Position numbers and translations under genes: made by a program | In this document: in pieces, positions 17,298 through 25,261 of the stretch | How positions within the stretch are numbered: position 1 is the stretch's first letter | How the letters are laid out: every line of letters begins with the position of its first letter | Assembly: GCA_024226315.1 (NCBI GenBank) | Contig: JAAELT010000332.1 | Location: forward strand, 21,295-85,294 | Origin: a bacterium | GTDB taxonomy: Bacteria; Acidobacteriota; Thermoanaerobaculia; Multivoradales; J023 | DNA: 64,000 nt | Direction of reading: 5' to 3' | Notes under the pieces: model-generated | What the model was told of the DNA's origin: nothing | Seen by the model: the letters and a program-made list of their open reading frames with translations, nothing else | Database searches by the model: none

Positions 17298-17352
17298 TCC
17301 TTTTCCCGCCGACGTGGGTCTAATGTCGTCATGAGGTCATGTGGCCTCAGCC

Positions 17353-17649
17353 ATGTATGCAACCTTCCTCTGCCTCGGTCGCAGCTTCGCCATCCTGCCC
17401 GCGCTCCGCGGCGTCGTGGTGCGCGGCAGCTACCGCCTCGTCCGCCATCCCGCCTACGCCGGCGAGCTGCTGATGATCGCGGGCTGCGTCGTGGCGCGGC
17501 CGGTGGCGGGCAGCGTGGCGGCGTTGCTGCTGGCCGTGCCGCTCGTCGCGCTGCGGATCCGGGCTGAGGAGGAGCTGTTGATGAGTCGCGAGCGATACCG
17601 GAGCTACGCCGAGCAGGTTCGCTGGCGGTTGGTGCCGGGGGTCTGGTAG
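17353..17649 (+). pseudogene. Isoprenylcysteine carboxyl methyltransferase-like fragment (C-terminal half)
   Basis: The frame encodes about 98 residues with the membrane methyltransferase signature GRSFAILPALRGV, GSYRLVRHPAYAGE, RIRAEEELL and a C-terminal YRSYAEQVRWRLVPG. These are the SAM-binding and C-terminal motifs of the ICMT/PEMT-like family, whose members are usually near 180-200 residues with several N-terminal membrane helices. Those helices are missing and the sequence before 17341 does not supply them, so this looks 5'-truncated. A GTG at 17341 is an alternative start. No substrate can be inferred. Confidence 0.55.
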
Positions 17650-17652
17650 GTC

Positions 17653-18039
17653 TTACCGAGCCGAAGCATCCTTAGGGATGTAGCGAACGCCGTCGATGTG
17701 CTCGAAATCCGAATCCTGGGTCCACAGCGTCGCGCCGTGGGATCTCGCGGTCGCGAGCATGATGCTGTCCGCCATCGGCAGTTGGAGCTGAGCGCTGATC
17801 ACCGCGGCACGCAGAGCCAATGGTTGGCTCAGATCGATCACTCTCCCTTGCTGCATGACGACGACGGCTTGAAGAGCCGAGCCCTCGTCGCTCTGCTGCA
17901 GGATGCGCTTGAAGACCTCGTAGAGCGAGACCGTCGGGACGATCTGGCTTCCGGGATCCTCGATCGCCGCGGCAAAGAGGCCGGCATTCGGCCCGTCGGC
18001 GAAGTATTCCAGCCAAGCAGAGGAGTCGATGACGTTCAC
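17653..18039 (-). CDS. PIN-domain toxin (VapC family)
   Basis: The 128-residue protein starts at GTG 18039, directly at VNVIDSSAWLEYFAD, which holds the first catalytic Asp of the PIN fold. The other acidic residues follow in the expected order: Glu in VSLYEVFK near 46, Asp in MADSIMLATAR near 92 and Asp in WTQDSDFEHI near 111. PIN toxins are Mg2+-dependent RNases that cut tRNA or rRNA. The start overlaps the upstream antitoxin stop by four bases, the usual VapBC arrangement. Confidence 0.88.
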   Translation of the reverse strand: MNVIDSSAWLEYFADGPNAGLFAAAIEDPGSQIVPTVSLYEVFKRILQQSDEGSALQAVVVMQQGRVIDLSQPLALRAAVISAQLQLPMADSIMLATARSHGATLWTQDSDFEHIDGVRYIPKDASAR

Positions 18040-18242
18040 ACTCGGTCCTTGTCGCGCGGGACGTCCGTCTCGATGCCTCTGAGGAATCCTCGCATCTCGG
18101 CGGTCGGCCGCACGGGAACGAGCTCGATCCGGTTCTCGTACTCGACCGCCTGGACCTTCTGGCCCGGTTCGAGCTTCATGTTCTCGCGGATCTCTTTCGG
18201 GATGACGACTTGAAACTTCGGTGAGATGGTGACGGTGTTCAT
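18036..18242 (-). CDS. AbrB/SpoVT-type antitoxin (VapB family)
   Basis: From ATG 18242 (GGAG 6 bases upstream) the 68-residue protein opens with MNTVTISPKFQVVIPKEIRE, the swapped-hairpin AbrB DNA-binding fold, followed by a short acidic/basic C-terminal tail that would wrap the toxin. VapB proteins neutralise VapC and repress their own promoter. In-frame codons upstream to 18413 are unrelated to the family and are excluded. Confidence 0.88.
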   Translation of the reverse strand: MNTVTISPKFQVVIPKEIRENMKLEPGQKVQAVEYENRIELVPVRPTAEMRGFLRGIETDVPRDKDRV

Positions 18243-18372
18243 GAGTACTCCATCGATAAGACACTCGTAATACGCGGATGGTATCGATTCCGTTGGTGCA
18301 CGGCAAGGGCGCCGGGGTTTCTGGTGATCGGAGCTTGTTGATGCGGTGGTAGAATGCCCTCTGGAGCCGACC

Positions 18373-18987
18373 ATGCCGATCATGACGACGTCCACGCTGC
18401 AGCCACCGCTCACGATCCAGCTCGATCCGGTCGTAGAGATCGACGACGATCAGCTCTTCGAGATGTGCGGCCGCAACCGCGATCTCCGCATCGAGAGAAC
18501 CGCCGCCGGAGAATTGATCTTGATGTCACCCGCCGGAGGCAAGACCTCCAATCGCAACGCCGAGATCGTCGCGCAGCTCAGGAACTGGGCCCGGCGCGAC
18601 GCCACGGGACACGCTTTCGACTCGTCGGCGGGTTTCACCCTTCCCAACGGCGCCATGCGCTCTCCCGACGCCGCCTGGGTGGAACGAGAGAAGCTCGCCG
18701 CTTTGACGCCCGAGCAGCAGGAGCGTTTCCTGCCGGTGTGCCCCAGCTTCGTGATCGAGCTTCGGTCGCCGTCGGATCCGCTGGCCAGCGTCCAAACCAA
18801 GATGGAAGAGTATCTCGGCAACGGCTCGCTCCTGGGCTGGCTCGTCGATCCCGCCGAGCGACGCCTCCACGTCTACCGACCGGGCGTCGACCTGGAGGTG
18901 TTGGAGGACCCGACGTCCGTGGCGGGCGATCCCGAGATGCCTGGTTTCGTGCTCGAGCTCGCCGAGGTCTGGGACCCGGCTTGGTGA
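18373..18987 (+). CDS. Uma2-family (DUF820) putative endonuclease
   Basis: The 204-residue protein from ATG 18373 shows the restriction-like PD-(D/E)xK layout of the Uma2 family: ELILMSPAGGKTSNRNAEIV near 46, a Pro-Asp in AMRSPDAAWV near 95, and FVIELRSPSDPLASVQTKM near 124, where E-x-R-S-P-S-D is the usual core. LGWLVDPAERRLHVYRPG near 152 is also typical. Such genes are abundant in accessory regions; their biological role is not established. It is divergent from the vapBC pair. Confidence 0.82.
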   Translation: MPIMTTSTLQPPLTIQLDPVVEIDDDQLFEMCGRNRDLRIERTAAGELILMSPAGGKTSNRNAEIVAQLRNWARRDATGHAFDSSAGFTLPNGAMRSPDAAWVEREKLAALTPEQQERFLPVCPSFVIELRSPSDPLASVQTKMEEYLGNGSLLGWLVDPAERRLHVYRPGVDLEVLEDPTSVAGDPEMPGFVLELAEVWDPAW

Positions 18988-19036
18988 AGTCGCTTCACCT
19001 CGCAGCGTTCAGCCGCTCGTAGCGGATGGTGGGGCC

Positions 19037-19255
19037 TCAACGCCTACCTGGTCTGGTCGGGCGTCGCGCCCGCTGCTGGAGCTCTTCAGCCAGCTCGCCC
19101 AGCAAGCGATCCGCACGCCGCAACTCCATCATGCCCGACTGCACGACGCGTTCGATCTGGCGAAGCCTGTGGACGTCGCTCCCCTTGAGTCGCCCACGCC
19201 GTTCGGCCGCGAGCCGCTCAAGGATGAAGTCCAGCTCCCGGTTGCCGGTCGCCAT
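19037..19255 (-). CDS. Small helical protein, unknown
   Basis: A 72-residue highly charged protein (ELDFILERLAAERRGRLKG, then a long helix rich in Arg, Leu and Glu) begins at ATG 19255 with GAGAGG about 11 bases upstream. The heptad-like Leu spacing suggests a coiled coil. It overlaps a second small frame by 38 bases. I do not recognise it, and it could be a remnant. Confidence 0.35.
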   Translation of the reverse strand: MATGNRELDFILERLAAERRGRLKGSDVHRLRQIERVVQSGMMELRRADRLLGELAEELQQRARRPTRPGRR

Positions 19256-19352
19256 CAGATCCCAAACCTCTCAGATCGATCTCGCGCCGTGCCGCTTCGC
19301 ACACCGTCCGATCGACGCCGTTGTCGAGTAGCTCACGGTACACGGCAACCAC
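19218..19352 (-). CDS. Very small ORF with strong ribosome site, unknown
   Basis: A 44-residue frame starts at GTG 19352 with AGGAG 8 bases upstream. It reads VYRELLDNGVDRTVCEAARR and continues to a TGA at 19220-19218. It could be translationally coupled to the next small frame. No family is recognised and the alternative is decayed sequence. Confidence 0.3.
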   Translation of the reverse strand: MVAVYRELLDNGVDRTVCEAARREIDLRGLGSDGDRQPGAGLHP

Positions 19353-19525
19353 ATCTTTCTCTCCTGATTCTGCGGACGTCTCTTTCAGGATCACTGCGAA
19401 TCAGCAATCGGTCGCGGATACCGATCCCGCTTGCGACGCTACGGGGCGCCGTTTTCCCCTCGCTGAACGAGACGATACGCTCAATCTCATGGATAGATCG
19501 TTCAAGCGCGTCGAGCCACTCACCA

Positions 19526-20770
19526 ATGAGTGATCCGCCCCTCGCCCAGATCCTCGGTGAGGCGCAGATGAAGGCGGTTCACGCGGCTCTCAAGCCGCAC
19601 CTCCGCGCCGCCGGAGTGCGCGCGATCGAGGATCGGATCGGCAAGCGTGGCCGGTTCTTCGAGAACGTCCGCCAGCGCGGCACCCTGCGCCTCAGAGACT
19701 TCCTGGCGACCTGCGCGGCGCTCGAGGTCGATCCCGTGGATCTCGTCAAGGCGGCCCTCGACGGCGAGATCACCCCGGAGATCCGCCCGCCACGCATCGT
19801 GGTTGCTGCCTGGAAGAGATTGGGAGACGACGGGCCGGGTCTCGGTGAGGAGCGGATGGCCGCTCTCGGAGCGGCGGTGCAGGCGGAACCGCGGCAGACA
19901 CGCACTGTCCTGGTGCGTGAACTCCCTGAGGCAAGTCGTAAGGAGCTGCCGCTGCTGCTGGGGCTCTACGCCTCGGCCTTTCGCGTCGAGTCCGATCTGG
20001 CGCGTGCCGACCTTGTGCTCAGACAAGCGCGCGAGATCGCCCGGACCCTCGACTCGAGAGATGCCGAGCCTGATCTCTTGATTCGCATGGCCTACGTCGC
20101 ATTGGAGCGCGAGCAACTGCCGCTCGCTCTTCGGTGGGCGCAGGAGAGCACGCTGGCCAGCGCCCGCCTGCGTGATGCGGAGGGCCAGGGCAGAGGATTT
20201 CTGACGATCGGGATGCTTCGCTACTACGCAAGAACCTATCGCGAAGCCATCTGTGAGGCGTCGGCCGCCCTCGCCCACTTGGACGACCCACTCCAACGTC
20301 TGGCGTCTCATCAACTCGTCGCGTTTTGCCATGCAGAGTTGGGAGAAGACGAAGAAAGTCGGAGGCAGGCTGGCCAAGCTCGTGCACTTGCCAAGGATGC
20401 CCCAGGATGGGTAGACGGCAAGCTGAGCTGGCTCGAAGCTCGCCTCGGGAAGGGGGCTGACCGCCTGGACGGCTTACAGCGAGCACAAGCCATGTTCTTC
20501 CCGATTCGCCCGGCTGATTGTGCATTGGTGACGATCGAGCTGATCGAGTGCGCGTTGGCTCTGGGCGATCAGGCGCTGGCGGAACGTGAAGCCATGGGGC
20601 TCTGCGCTCTTGTGGAACGGAGCCCGAGCCCGCAAATCGAGAAAGCTATCGTCCGTCTCTTTCGCCACCAGTGCGCGTTGACGCGGGCCTTGGTCTCCAA
20701 GATCCGCCGATCATTGGAGCGGGGCCAATCGATGAGACTCGCGGCCCTGGTCTCGGCCGAGCCCTTATAG
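19526..20770 (+). CDS. TPR-repeat regulator-like protein with N-terminal HTH-like segment
   Basis: From ATG 19526 the 414-residue protein begins with a segment that looks like a divergent XRE-type helix-turn-helix (IEDRIGKRGRFFENVRQ, TLRLRDFLATCAALEVDPVDL, residues 30-75). The rest is almost entirely helical, with TPR-like helix pairs (YREAICEASAALAHLDD, DEESRRQAGQARALAKDAP). This domain pair recurs in Acidobacteria-type genomes as putative cytoplasmic regulators. There is no signal peptide. An in-frame extension to 19169 lies in poorly coding sequence and is left out. Confidence 0.6.
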   Translation: MSDPPLAQILGEAQMKAVHAALKPHLRAAGVRAIEDRIGKRGRFFENVRQRGTLRLRDFLATCAALEVDPVDLVKAALDGEITPEIRPPRIVVAAWKRLGDDGPGLGEERMAALGAAVQAEPRQTRTVLVRELPEASRKELPLLLGLYASAFRVESDLARADLVLRQAREIARTLDSRDAEPDLLIRMAYVALEREQLPLALRWAQESTLASARLRDAEGQGRGFLTIGMLRYYARTYREAICEASAALAHLDDPLQRLASHQLVAFCHAELGEDEESRRQAGQARALAKDAPGWVDGKLSWLEARLGKGADRLDGLQRAQAMFFPIRPADCALVTIELIECALALGDQALAEREAMGLCALVERSPSPQIEKAIVRLFRHQCALTRALVSKIRRSLERGQSMRLAALVSAEPL

Positions 20771-21088
20771 GTAGGTAATTCGGAGGAGGAAGCCCCGCGT
20801 CAACGGAGCCTCCAGTTCTGCATTAGCCGTTGGGATCTACAATCGGCCCGGCACCGGCTTGCACCTTGGTACACACACGCATTACGCGACCTCCATGGAA
20901 CCGCGGCGCTGATTTACGCCAGTACGGCTCGACGATGGTGGCTGATCGTGGTCTAGCCGGATACGGGTAGCCGGTCTATCGGTCTAGCAGGTCCCGCCAT
21001 GTTTGTTGATCGCCCGCGGAGTCGGGCAAATCTCAACAGCTGGTTCGAATCAGGTACGATCCTGCTCGACGATTCTGCCAGGGGATCC
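20771..21088. other. Intergenic region upstream of the TIR gene
   Basis: These 318 bases contain no convincing gene. An in-frame ATG at 20999 could extend the TIR protein by 30 residues, but the extension is not TIR-like. A string resembling a tRNA T-loop (GGTTCGAATC, 21042-21051) has no matching stems. Confidence 0.4.
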
Positions 21089-22336
21089 ATGAGCTCTGAT
21101 TCGCCCGCCGCCCTCGACGTCTTCTTCTCCTACTCTCATCGCGACGAGGAGTTGCGCGATGCCCTCGCGACCCACCTCGCGCTGCTGAAACGCGAGGGTG
21201 AGATCCGGCCGTGGCACGACCGTGGGATCGGCGGCGGTCGGGAGTGGGAGGGCGAGATCGACGAGCACCTGGAGTCGGCGGATCTCATCCTGCTGCTGAT
21301 CAGCCCGAATTTCATCGCCTCGGACTACTGCTTCGACCGCGAGATGACGCGCGCGCTGGAGCGTCACGAGGCGGGCGAGGCGCGGGTCGTCCCCGTCATC
21401 CTGCGCCCCACCGACTGGCAGACGGCGCCCTTCGCCCGTCTCCAGGCCCTGCCCAGGGATGGCCGGCCTGTGACGCAATGGCCGAATCGGGACGAGGCCT
21501 TGCTCGACGTCGTGCGGGGGCTGCGCTCAGTGATCAGAGAGACCCAGCGGCAGCGTGGAGGACAGGCGGAGCCTGCGAGGCCCACTCCCAGCTACCCCGA
21601 CGACGAGACGCGCGAGCTGTCCGAGACCCTGGACGACGCCTACCGTCGCAAGGCCGAGCTCAGCGCCGCCGGCGGGGACGCCACGGAGGTGGTCGAGGAG
21701 ATCCTGGGGATACGGCGGCGGTTGCGCCAGGGAGCTCAGCTCAAGGCTGGCGACTATCTGCTCGACGGCCGCTTCCAGCTTCTCGAGCCGATCGGTCACG
21801 GCGGCTTCGCCCAGGTGTGGAAAGCCTACGACAGCCAAGGCCGTGCCGTGGTCGCGATCAAGGTGCTTCACGGCCAGCACGTCGGCGACGCCAGTCGCCA
21901 GGAGCGTTTCTTTCGCGGCGCGCGCCACATGGCGGGTCTGGCACACCCGAACGTCGTGCGGGTGATCGAGGAGAAGGCTGAGGACGGGGAATACCTCGAG
22001 CCAGAAGGTGTCGGCGCGGGCCACCCGCTCGCGGTTGACGTCGTGATTGCCCGGCACCAGGAAGACGTCCGCGAGCGGGATCTCAGGCTCGAACGCGGCG
22101 GGCCTACCATGTGCTCGAGGGCATGCGTCCGGCCGGCACGCCGGCGATCGCCCGCTCGGTGTCTCCCGCGCGATCGATTCCGTCCTCGATCAGGTCAAAA
22201 TGCGAAGAAGCTTGATCAGATCGCCAGATGTCCAGGACAAGTACTCAATGCGCTTGGTTCGATCGAGCACCGTTTTGATCAAGTATTTGATCAGCTTGAT
22301 CAGATCAGTCGACGATCAGAACAAGTAGAAAACTAG
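21089..22336 (+). pseudogene. TIR domain joined to a truncated Ser/Thr-kinase N-lobe (chimeric 3' end)
   Basis: Residues 8-150 form a TIR domain: DVFFSYSHRDEELRDAL, then LESADLILLLISPNFIASDY, then VVPVILRP. A linker leads to a kinase N-lobe near residues 225-300, with the glycine loop IGHGGFAQVWKAYD and the VAIK lysine. Similarity stops at about 21995, before the catalytic loop. From there the frame reads antisense through a phosphoesterase fragment and into the dyad array until a TAG at 22334, so the last 110 residues are not native. The intact ancestor was probably a TIR-kinase signalling or defence protein. Whether the TIR part is still made and active is unknown. Confidence 0.6.
22003..22130 (-). 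pseudogene. Calcineurin-like metallophosphoesterase fragment
   Basis: Read on the minus strand, about 40 codons give FEPEIPLADVFLVPGNHD followed by VNRERVARADTFWLE. The GNHD motif with flanking residues is the diagnostic metal site of calcineurin-like phosphoesterases. There is no start, no upstream metal motif and no downstream remainder; the fragment ends where the kinase sequence begins on the other strand. Confidence 0.6.
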
Positions 22337-22505
22337 CTTGATCGAATCGATACTCGATCGAATCAAACGAGCCGCCCGCTTGATCTGATCGACAGTCGAT
22401 TACATCAAGCGCAGACTTGCACTTGATACAGGAGAGCACTGTGTGCATCAAGGAAAAGTTCGACTTGATGTGCACAGTCGCTCCTTGGATCAAGTCTCGG
22501 GGCCT
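22169..22505. repeat. Tandem dyad array A: eight 42-43 nt units (CTTGAT-N19-ATCAAG-N11)
   Basis: Units start at 22169 (degenerate), 22211, 22253, 22295, 22337, 22379, 22422 and 22464, a period of 42 or 43. In the seven clear units positions 1-6 are CTTGAT (CTTGGT in one) and positions 26-31 are ATCAAG (ACAAG or ATCAAA in three), always in register. Between these arms the sequence varies from unit to unit. The arms are inverted repeats, so each unit, and each unit boundary, can form a hairpin. The array touches the stop codon of the CGNR gene on the minus strand. No continuous frame crosses it. Confidence 0.85.
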
Positions 22506-23142
22506 ATCTCTGCCGGCCTTTCCTGCCGAACCTGTGGTAGTGAGCCAGCGAGGCGACGCGATGGCCGCAGACCCTGGTCTGACACCACAGGCGCTTTCGC
22601 GAGCGCGTGCGATCGACGAAGAACAGCAGGCAGCCCTTGGCGGCGCACTGTTTGACGTCCGGCCGGCCTTCGAGCGACACCAGCAGCTCGGCCGCCGAGT
22701 GCAGCACCGGCCAGAGCATGCGGTCGAGGGCGTCCTCGTCGCCGGCCCAGCCGACGACGACGCCGGGCTCGCCCGGTACCAGACGGACCGCCGGCATGGC
22801 CGATGCCCAGGCTTCGCTGATCAGCTTCAAGTCGTCGGCCGGCAGGTGCTTCTCGCCCATGACCGCGAGGAAGATGCGGAAGAGGGCGGCGCGGACGGCG
22901 GCGGCGCGGGCGAAGACGGCCGCCGCCTCGTCGGGGTGCTTTGCCGCCCGACGCCTCATGGCTTCGGCTTCGCGAGTCGAGACGAAGCCGGCCTGCTGGC
23001 CCCAGGTCACCAGCTCGCCGTAGCCGGTCAACCCCAGCTGCCGGTTCTTCTTGCGCGCCCCAGCCGTGTTGACGAATGCCACGCACGGCGCGCCGGCGAG
23101 CTCGAGCTGGGGTCCGCGGGGAGGTGGGGGCTTCCTGGGCAC
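22504..23142 (-). CDS. CGNR-type zinc-finger protein (ABATE-like), copy 1
   Basis: The 212-residue protein starts at GTG 23142 with a Pro/Arg-rich tail (RKPPPPRGPQ). Its first 140 residues are mostly helical, as in the ABATE domain. The C-terminus holds a four-Cys site: QCAAKGC near 164 and WCQTRVC near 185, then GHR, the equivalent of the CGNR motif, and a basic end. CGNR proteins are described as putative stress-related transcription regulators. It is paralogous to the gene at 56269-56910, including the identical QCAAKGC and CGHR segments, and both are followed 3' by a dyad array. Confidence 0.8.
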   Translation of the reverse strand: MPRKPPPPRGPQLELAGAPCVAFVNTAGARKKNRQLGLTGYGELVTWGQQAGFVSTREAEAMRRRAAKHPDEAAAVFARAAAVRAALFRIFLAVMGEKHLPADDLKLISEAWASAMPAVRLVPGEPGVVVGWAGDEDALDRMLWPVLHSAAELLVSLEGRPDVKQCAAKGCLLFFVDRTRSRKRLWCQTRVCGHRVASLAHYHRFGRKGRQR

Positions 23143-23195
23143 GGCGGAATTGTAGCCGGCCGCGGGCTCTGCGGGCTTGTGTTACTTTCTTGACA

Positions 23196-24020
23196 ATGAG
23201 CTACAGATTCATCGCCCTCGCGACCCTCACCGCCCTCACCCTCTCGACGGCCCGACCTGCTGCCGCCGATGTCGGCACGCGTCTGAAGAACGTGGCCGCG
23301 GCCTATGCCGACGTGCTCGGGCAATACCCCTCTTCCTACTCCTGTGAGCTGCGCAGCCCGGAGCTGGTGGCGTCGCTCGACGCCAACGCGCGCAAGGCGT
23401 GGGGGTCGGGGCACATCGATATGACGGTGAACCCGCGGGGTCTGCGGCTCGAGGCCCAGGACCTGGCCAATTCGCAGGCGGCGCCGCTGTTCAACCTGGC
23501 GCTCGGGCTGTGGCAGATCAAGCTCGGAAGCGAGCTCAAGATCCTGCAGGCGCGGCTGCCGGAGTTCTTCGTCGCCGTCGCGTTGGGCGCGATCACGCGC
23601 TATCAGGGCTACGAGCAGCGGGAGGGCTCGCTGGTGCGCTTCGGCTTGCGCGCCCGCGGCGACAAGGAGGCGATCCGGGAGGCCAGCTTCCTGGTGGAGA
23701 AGAGCCACGCGATTCGCGAGCTGCGGATCGACAATGCCGACGGCGGTTCGATCGTGGCCAAGGTAGGCAACCTGCCGGCGCCGGGCGGCGGCGGACGGTT
23801 CCTGGTGTCGGAGATCGAGGCGACGATCACCCAGCCCGGCGGCAAGGTGGAGGTCTTCGCGGCCAGCCTCGGGTACGCCGAGGTCGAGGACCGCCTGCTG
23901 TTCGAGCACGTGGTGCTGCGGGTTGCCGACGGTGAAGGCAACCTGGTGCGCCGCAACCCGAAGGACGTCAACCCGATCAGCTACTACTTCTCCAACTGCC
24001 GGCTGCTTCCCGAAGGTTGA
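23196..24020 (+). CDS. Secreted protein of unknown function
   Basis: From ATG 23196 the 274-residue protein has a signal peptide (YRFIALATLTALTLSTARPAAA). The mature part alternates amphipathic strands and has one Cys pair (SYSCELRSPE near 45 and SNCRLLP at the end). Its overall look is that of periplasmic beta-rich proteins related to the LolA/LolB fold, but I see no diagnostic motif. The start codon region is 53 bases from the divergent CGNR gene; its TGA overlaps the -35 box of the his promoter. Confidence 0.6.
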   Translation: MSYRFIALATLTALTLSTARPAAADVGTRLKNVAAAYADVLGQYPSSYSCELRSPELVASLDANARKAWGSGHIDMTVNPRGLRLEAQDLANSQAAPLFNLALGLWQIKLGSELKILQARLPEFFVAVALGAITRYQGYEQREGSLVRFGLRARGDKEAIREASFLVEKSHAIRELRIDNADGGSIVAKVGNLPAPGGGGRFLVSEIEATITQPGGKVEVFAASLGYAEVEDRLLFEHVVLRVADGEGNLVRRNPKDVNPISYYFSNCRLLPEG

Positions 24021-24047
24021 CACGGTCCACCCGGTCTGCTGTAAGCT
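24017..24047 (+). promoter_or_regulatory. Candidate promoter of the his-trp operon
   Basis: TTGACA (24017-24022) overlaps the stop of the upstream gene. A weak -10 (TAAGCT, 24042-24047) follows after 19 bases. A start near 24054 would place the leader peptide about 17 bases into the transcript. Confidence 0.5.
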
Positions 24048-24070
24048 GTCTCGGCGACGAGAGCCACGTC

Positions 24071-24154
24071 ATGAGAATCGCAACCCCGTCCACCAACGTT
24101 TCGCACGGCTGCATCGGCGGCTGGTGGTACGGCGTGCATCATCACGGCACCTAG
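24071..24154 (+). CDS. Leader peptide with Trp-Trp-Tyr and His-His-His (his-trp attenuation)
   Basis: ATG 24071 opens a 27-residue frame ending at TAG 24152-24154. Its last third reads GGWWYGVHHHGT: tandem Trp codons at 24122-24127, Tyr at 24128, and three consecutive His codons at 24137-24145. A further His is at residue 12. Leader peptides rich in the regulated amino acid drive attenuation of his and trp operons; here residues for both pathways occur in one peptide, and the operon behind it carries both pathways. The ribosome site is weak (GAGAG about 10 bases upstream). Function is inferred from codon content and position. Confidence 0.7.
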   Translation: MRIATPSTNVSHGCIGGWWYGVHHHGT

Positions 24155-24240
24155 CCGGGATTCGTCCCGGCGACCAGGATCCGGGACGAGGACAGATCGC
24201 ACGACTCGAGCCTCTTTTCGGATCCCCGGAAAGAGGTTTT
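24154..24240 (+). terminator. Attenuator: mutually exclusive hairpins ending in an intrinsic terminator
   Basis: The terminator is CCTCTTT (24211-24217) with AAAGAGG (24230-24236), followed by TTTTTGATTTT. Upstream, 24177-24191 can pair with 24211-24225 (14 of 15 positions including two G-T), which would disrupt the terminator. Segment 24164-24170 can pair either with 24154-24160 (a UUCG-capped hairpin) or with 24181-24187. A ribosome held at the Trp or His codons leaves 24154-24160 free and favours the antiterminator; one reaching the stop covers it and favours termination. This is the usual attenuation logic, deduced by eye. Confidence 0.65.
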
Positions 24241-24259
24241 TGATTTTGGGTACAGTCCG

Positions 24260-25261
24260 ATGAAGGTTTCGGCGGCACTTCCGACCGGCGTGGCGGCGCT
24301 GTTCTTCGACAGTGCCCGGCATCACCGTGAGCTGGAGGAGAAGCTCGTGGCCCGGTTGCTCGAGAGCGGTTTCTCGGAGGTGATCCTGCCGGTGATCGAT
24401 TACCTCGAGCCCTACGAGGCGATGCTCGCCGGTACCCCGAGCGTGACGCGCCGTGACGAGCTCTATCGCTTCGTCGATCGCGACGGTGAGGTGCTGGCGC
24501 TGCGGGCGGATTTCACTCCCATGCTGGCACGGCTGATCGCGCCGCGCTTGGCGGCGCTCGAGCTGCCGCTGCACCTCTTCTACCGCGGCGACGTGTTGCG
24601 CTACCAGGAGGAGCGCGCCGGCCGCGAGCGCGAGACCTATCAGCTCGGGGCGGAGATCCTGGGGCTCGAGGGCGAGGAGGGTGAGCGCCTGGCGCTGCGC
24701 CGGTTCCTGGAGCTGCTGGCGATCGGCGAGCGTCGACGGCTGCTGGTGGTGATGGGCTTCGCGGGCGCCCTCGACCGGCTGCTGCTGGAGCGGGCCGAGG
24801 GCAGCGACCCGGCGGCGTTGGCGGCGGCGGTGATGCGCCGTGAGCGGCGTGCCGTGCGCGGCGGCGGCGACGCTCTGCTGCAGGTGGTGGAGCACGGCGT
24901 GCCGGACGATCCGGGTGAGCTGGGTGAGGAGGCGGCGGCGCGCCTGGCGCGGCTCGAGGCGCTGTGCCGCGAGCTCGACGAGGCCTTTCCGCAGGTCGAC
25001 CTGCGGCTGGACCTGGCCGAGTTCGCCGACCAGACGCTGGCGGGCGAGCTGCACCACGCCACGGGGCCGCGGTCGTACTACGACGGTCTGATGTTTCGCG
25101 CCTTTGCCGGTGCCGCGGCCGAGCCGGTGGGCGGCGGCGGGCGCTACGACACGCTGTTTCGTCAGCTCGGTGCCGACGTTACAGCCGCCGGTTTCTCGCT
25201 CAGCCTCGATCGCTTGATCGCTCGCGACGGGGATGGGCTGGTGGCGGAGGATGGCCGATGA
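24260..25261 (+). CDS. hisZ: ATP phosphoribosyltransferase regulatory subunit
   Basis: The 333-residue protein is a catalytically inactive relative of class II HisRS. It has VTRRDELYRFVDRDGEVLALRADFT in two adjoining blocks near 60-80, FYRGDVLRYQEE near 107 and GGGGRYDTL near 292, but lacks the anticodon-binding domain. HisZ activates the short form of HisG and conveys feedback by histidine; the next gene is indeed short HisG. ATG 24260 lies 23 bases after the attenuator. Its stop overlaps the hisG start by ATGA. Confidence 0.9.
   Translation: MKVSAALPTGVAALFFDSARHHRELEEKLVARLLESGFSEVILPVIDYLEPYEAMLAGTPSVTRRDELYRFVDRDGEVLALRADFTPMLARLIAPRLAALELPLHLFYRGDVLRYQEERAGRERETYQLGAEILGLEGEEGERLALRRFLELLAIGERRRLLVVMGFAGALDRLLLERAEGSDPAALAAAVMRRERRAVRGGGDALLQVVEHGVPDDPGELGEEAAARLARLEALCRELDEAFPQVDLRLDLAEFADQTLAGELHHATGPRSYYDGLMFRAFAGAAAEPVGGGGRYDTLFRQLGADVTAAGFSLSLDRLIARDGDGLVAEDGR

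Noticed and set aside
21042..21051. GGTTCGAATC, resembling a tRNA T-loop
   Set aside because: The flanking bases do not form a T stem and no anticodon or acceptor stem lies upstream.
22169..22505. CRISPR array
   Set aside because: The conserved part is only two 6-mers per 42-base unit, the rest varies, and no cas gene is present.
22169..22505. Type III toxin-antitoxin RNA repeats
   Set aside because: Type III antitoxin repeats lie upstream of and in line with the toxin; here the array is 3' of the gene and the protein is a zinc-finger, not a ToxN-like RNase.
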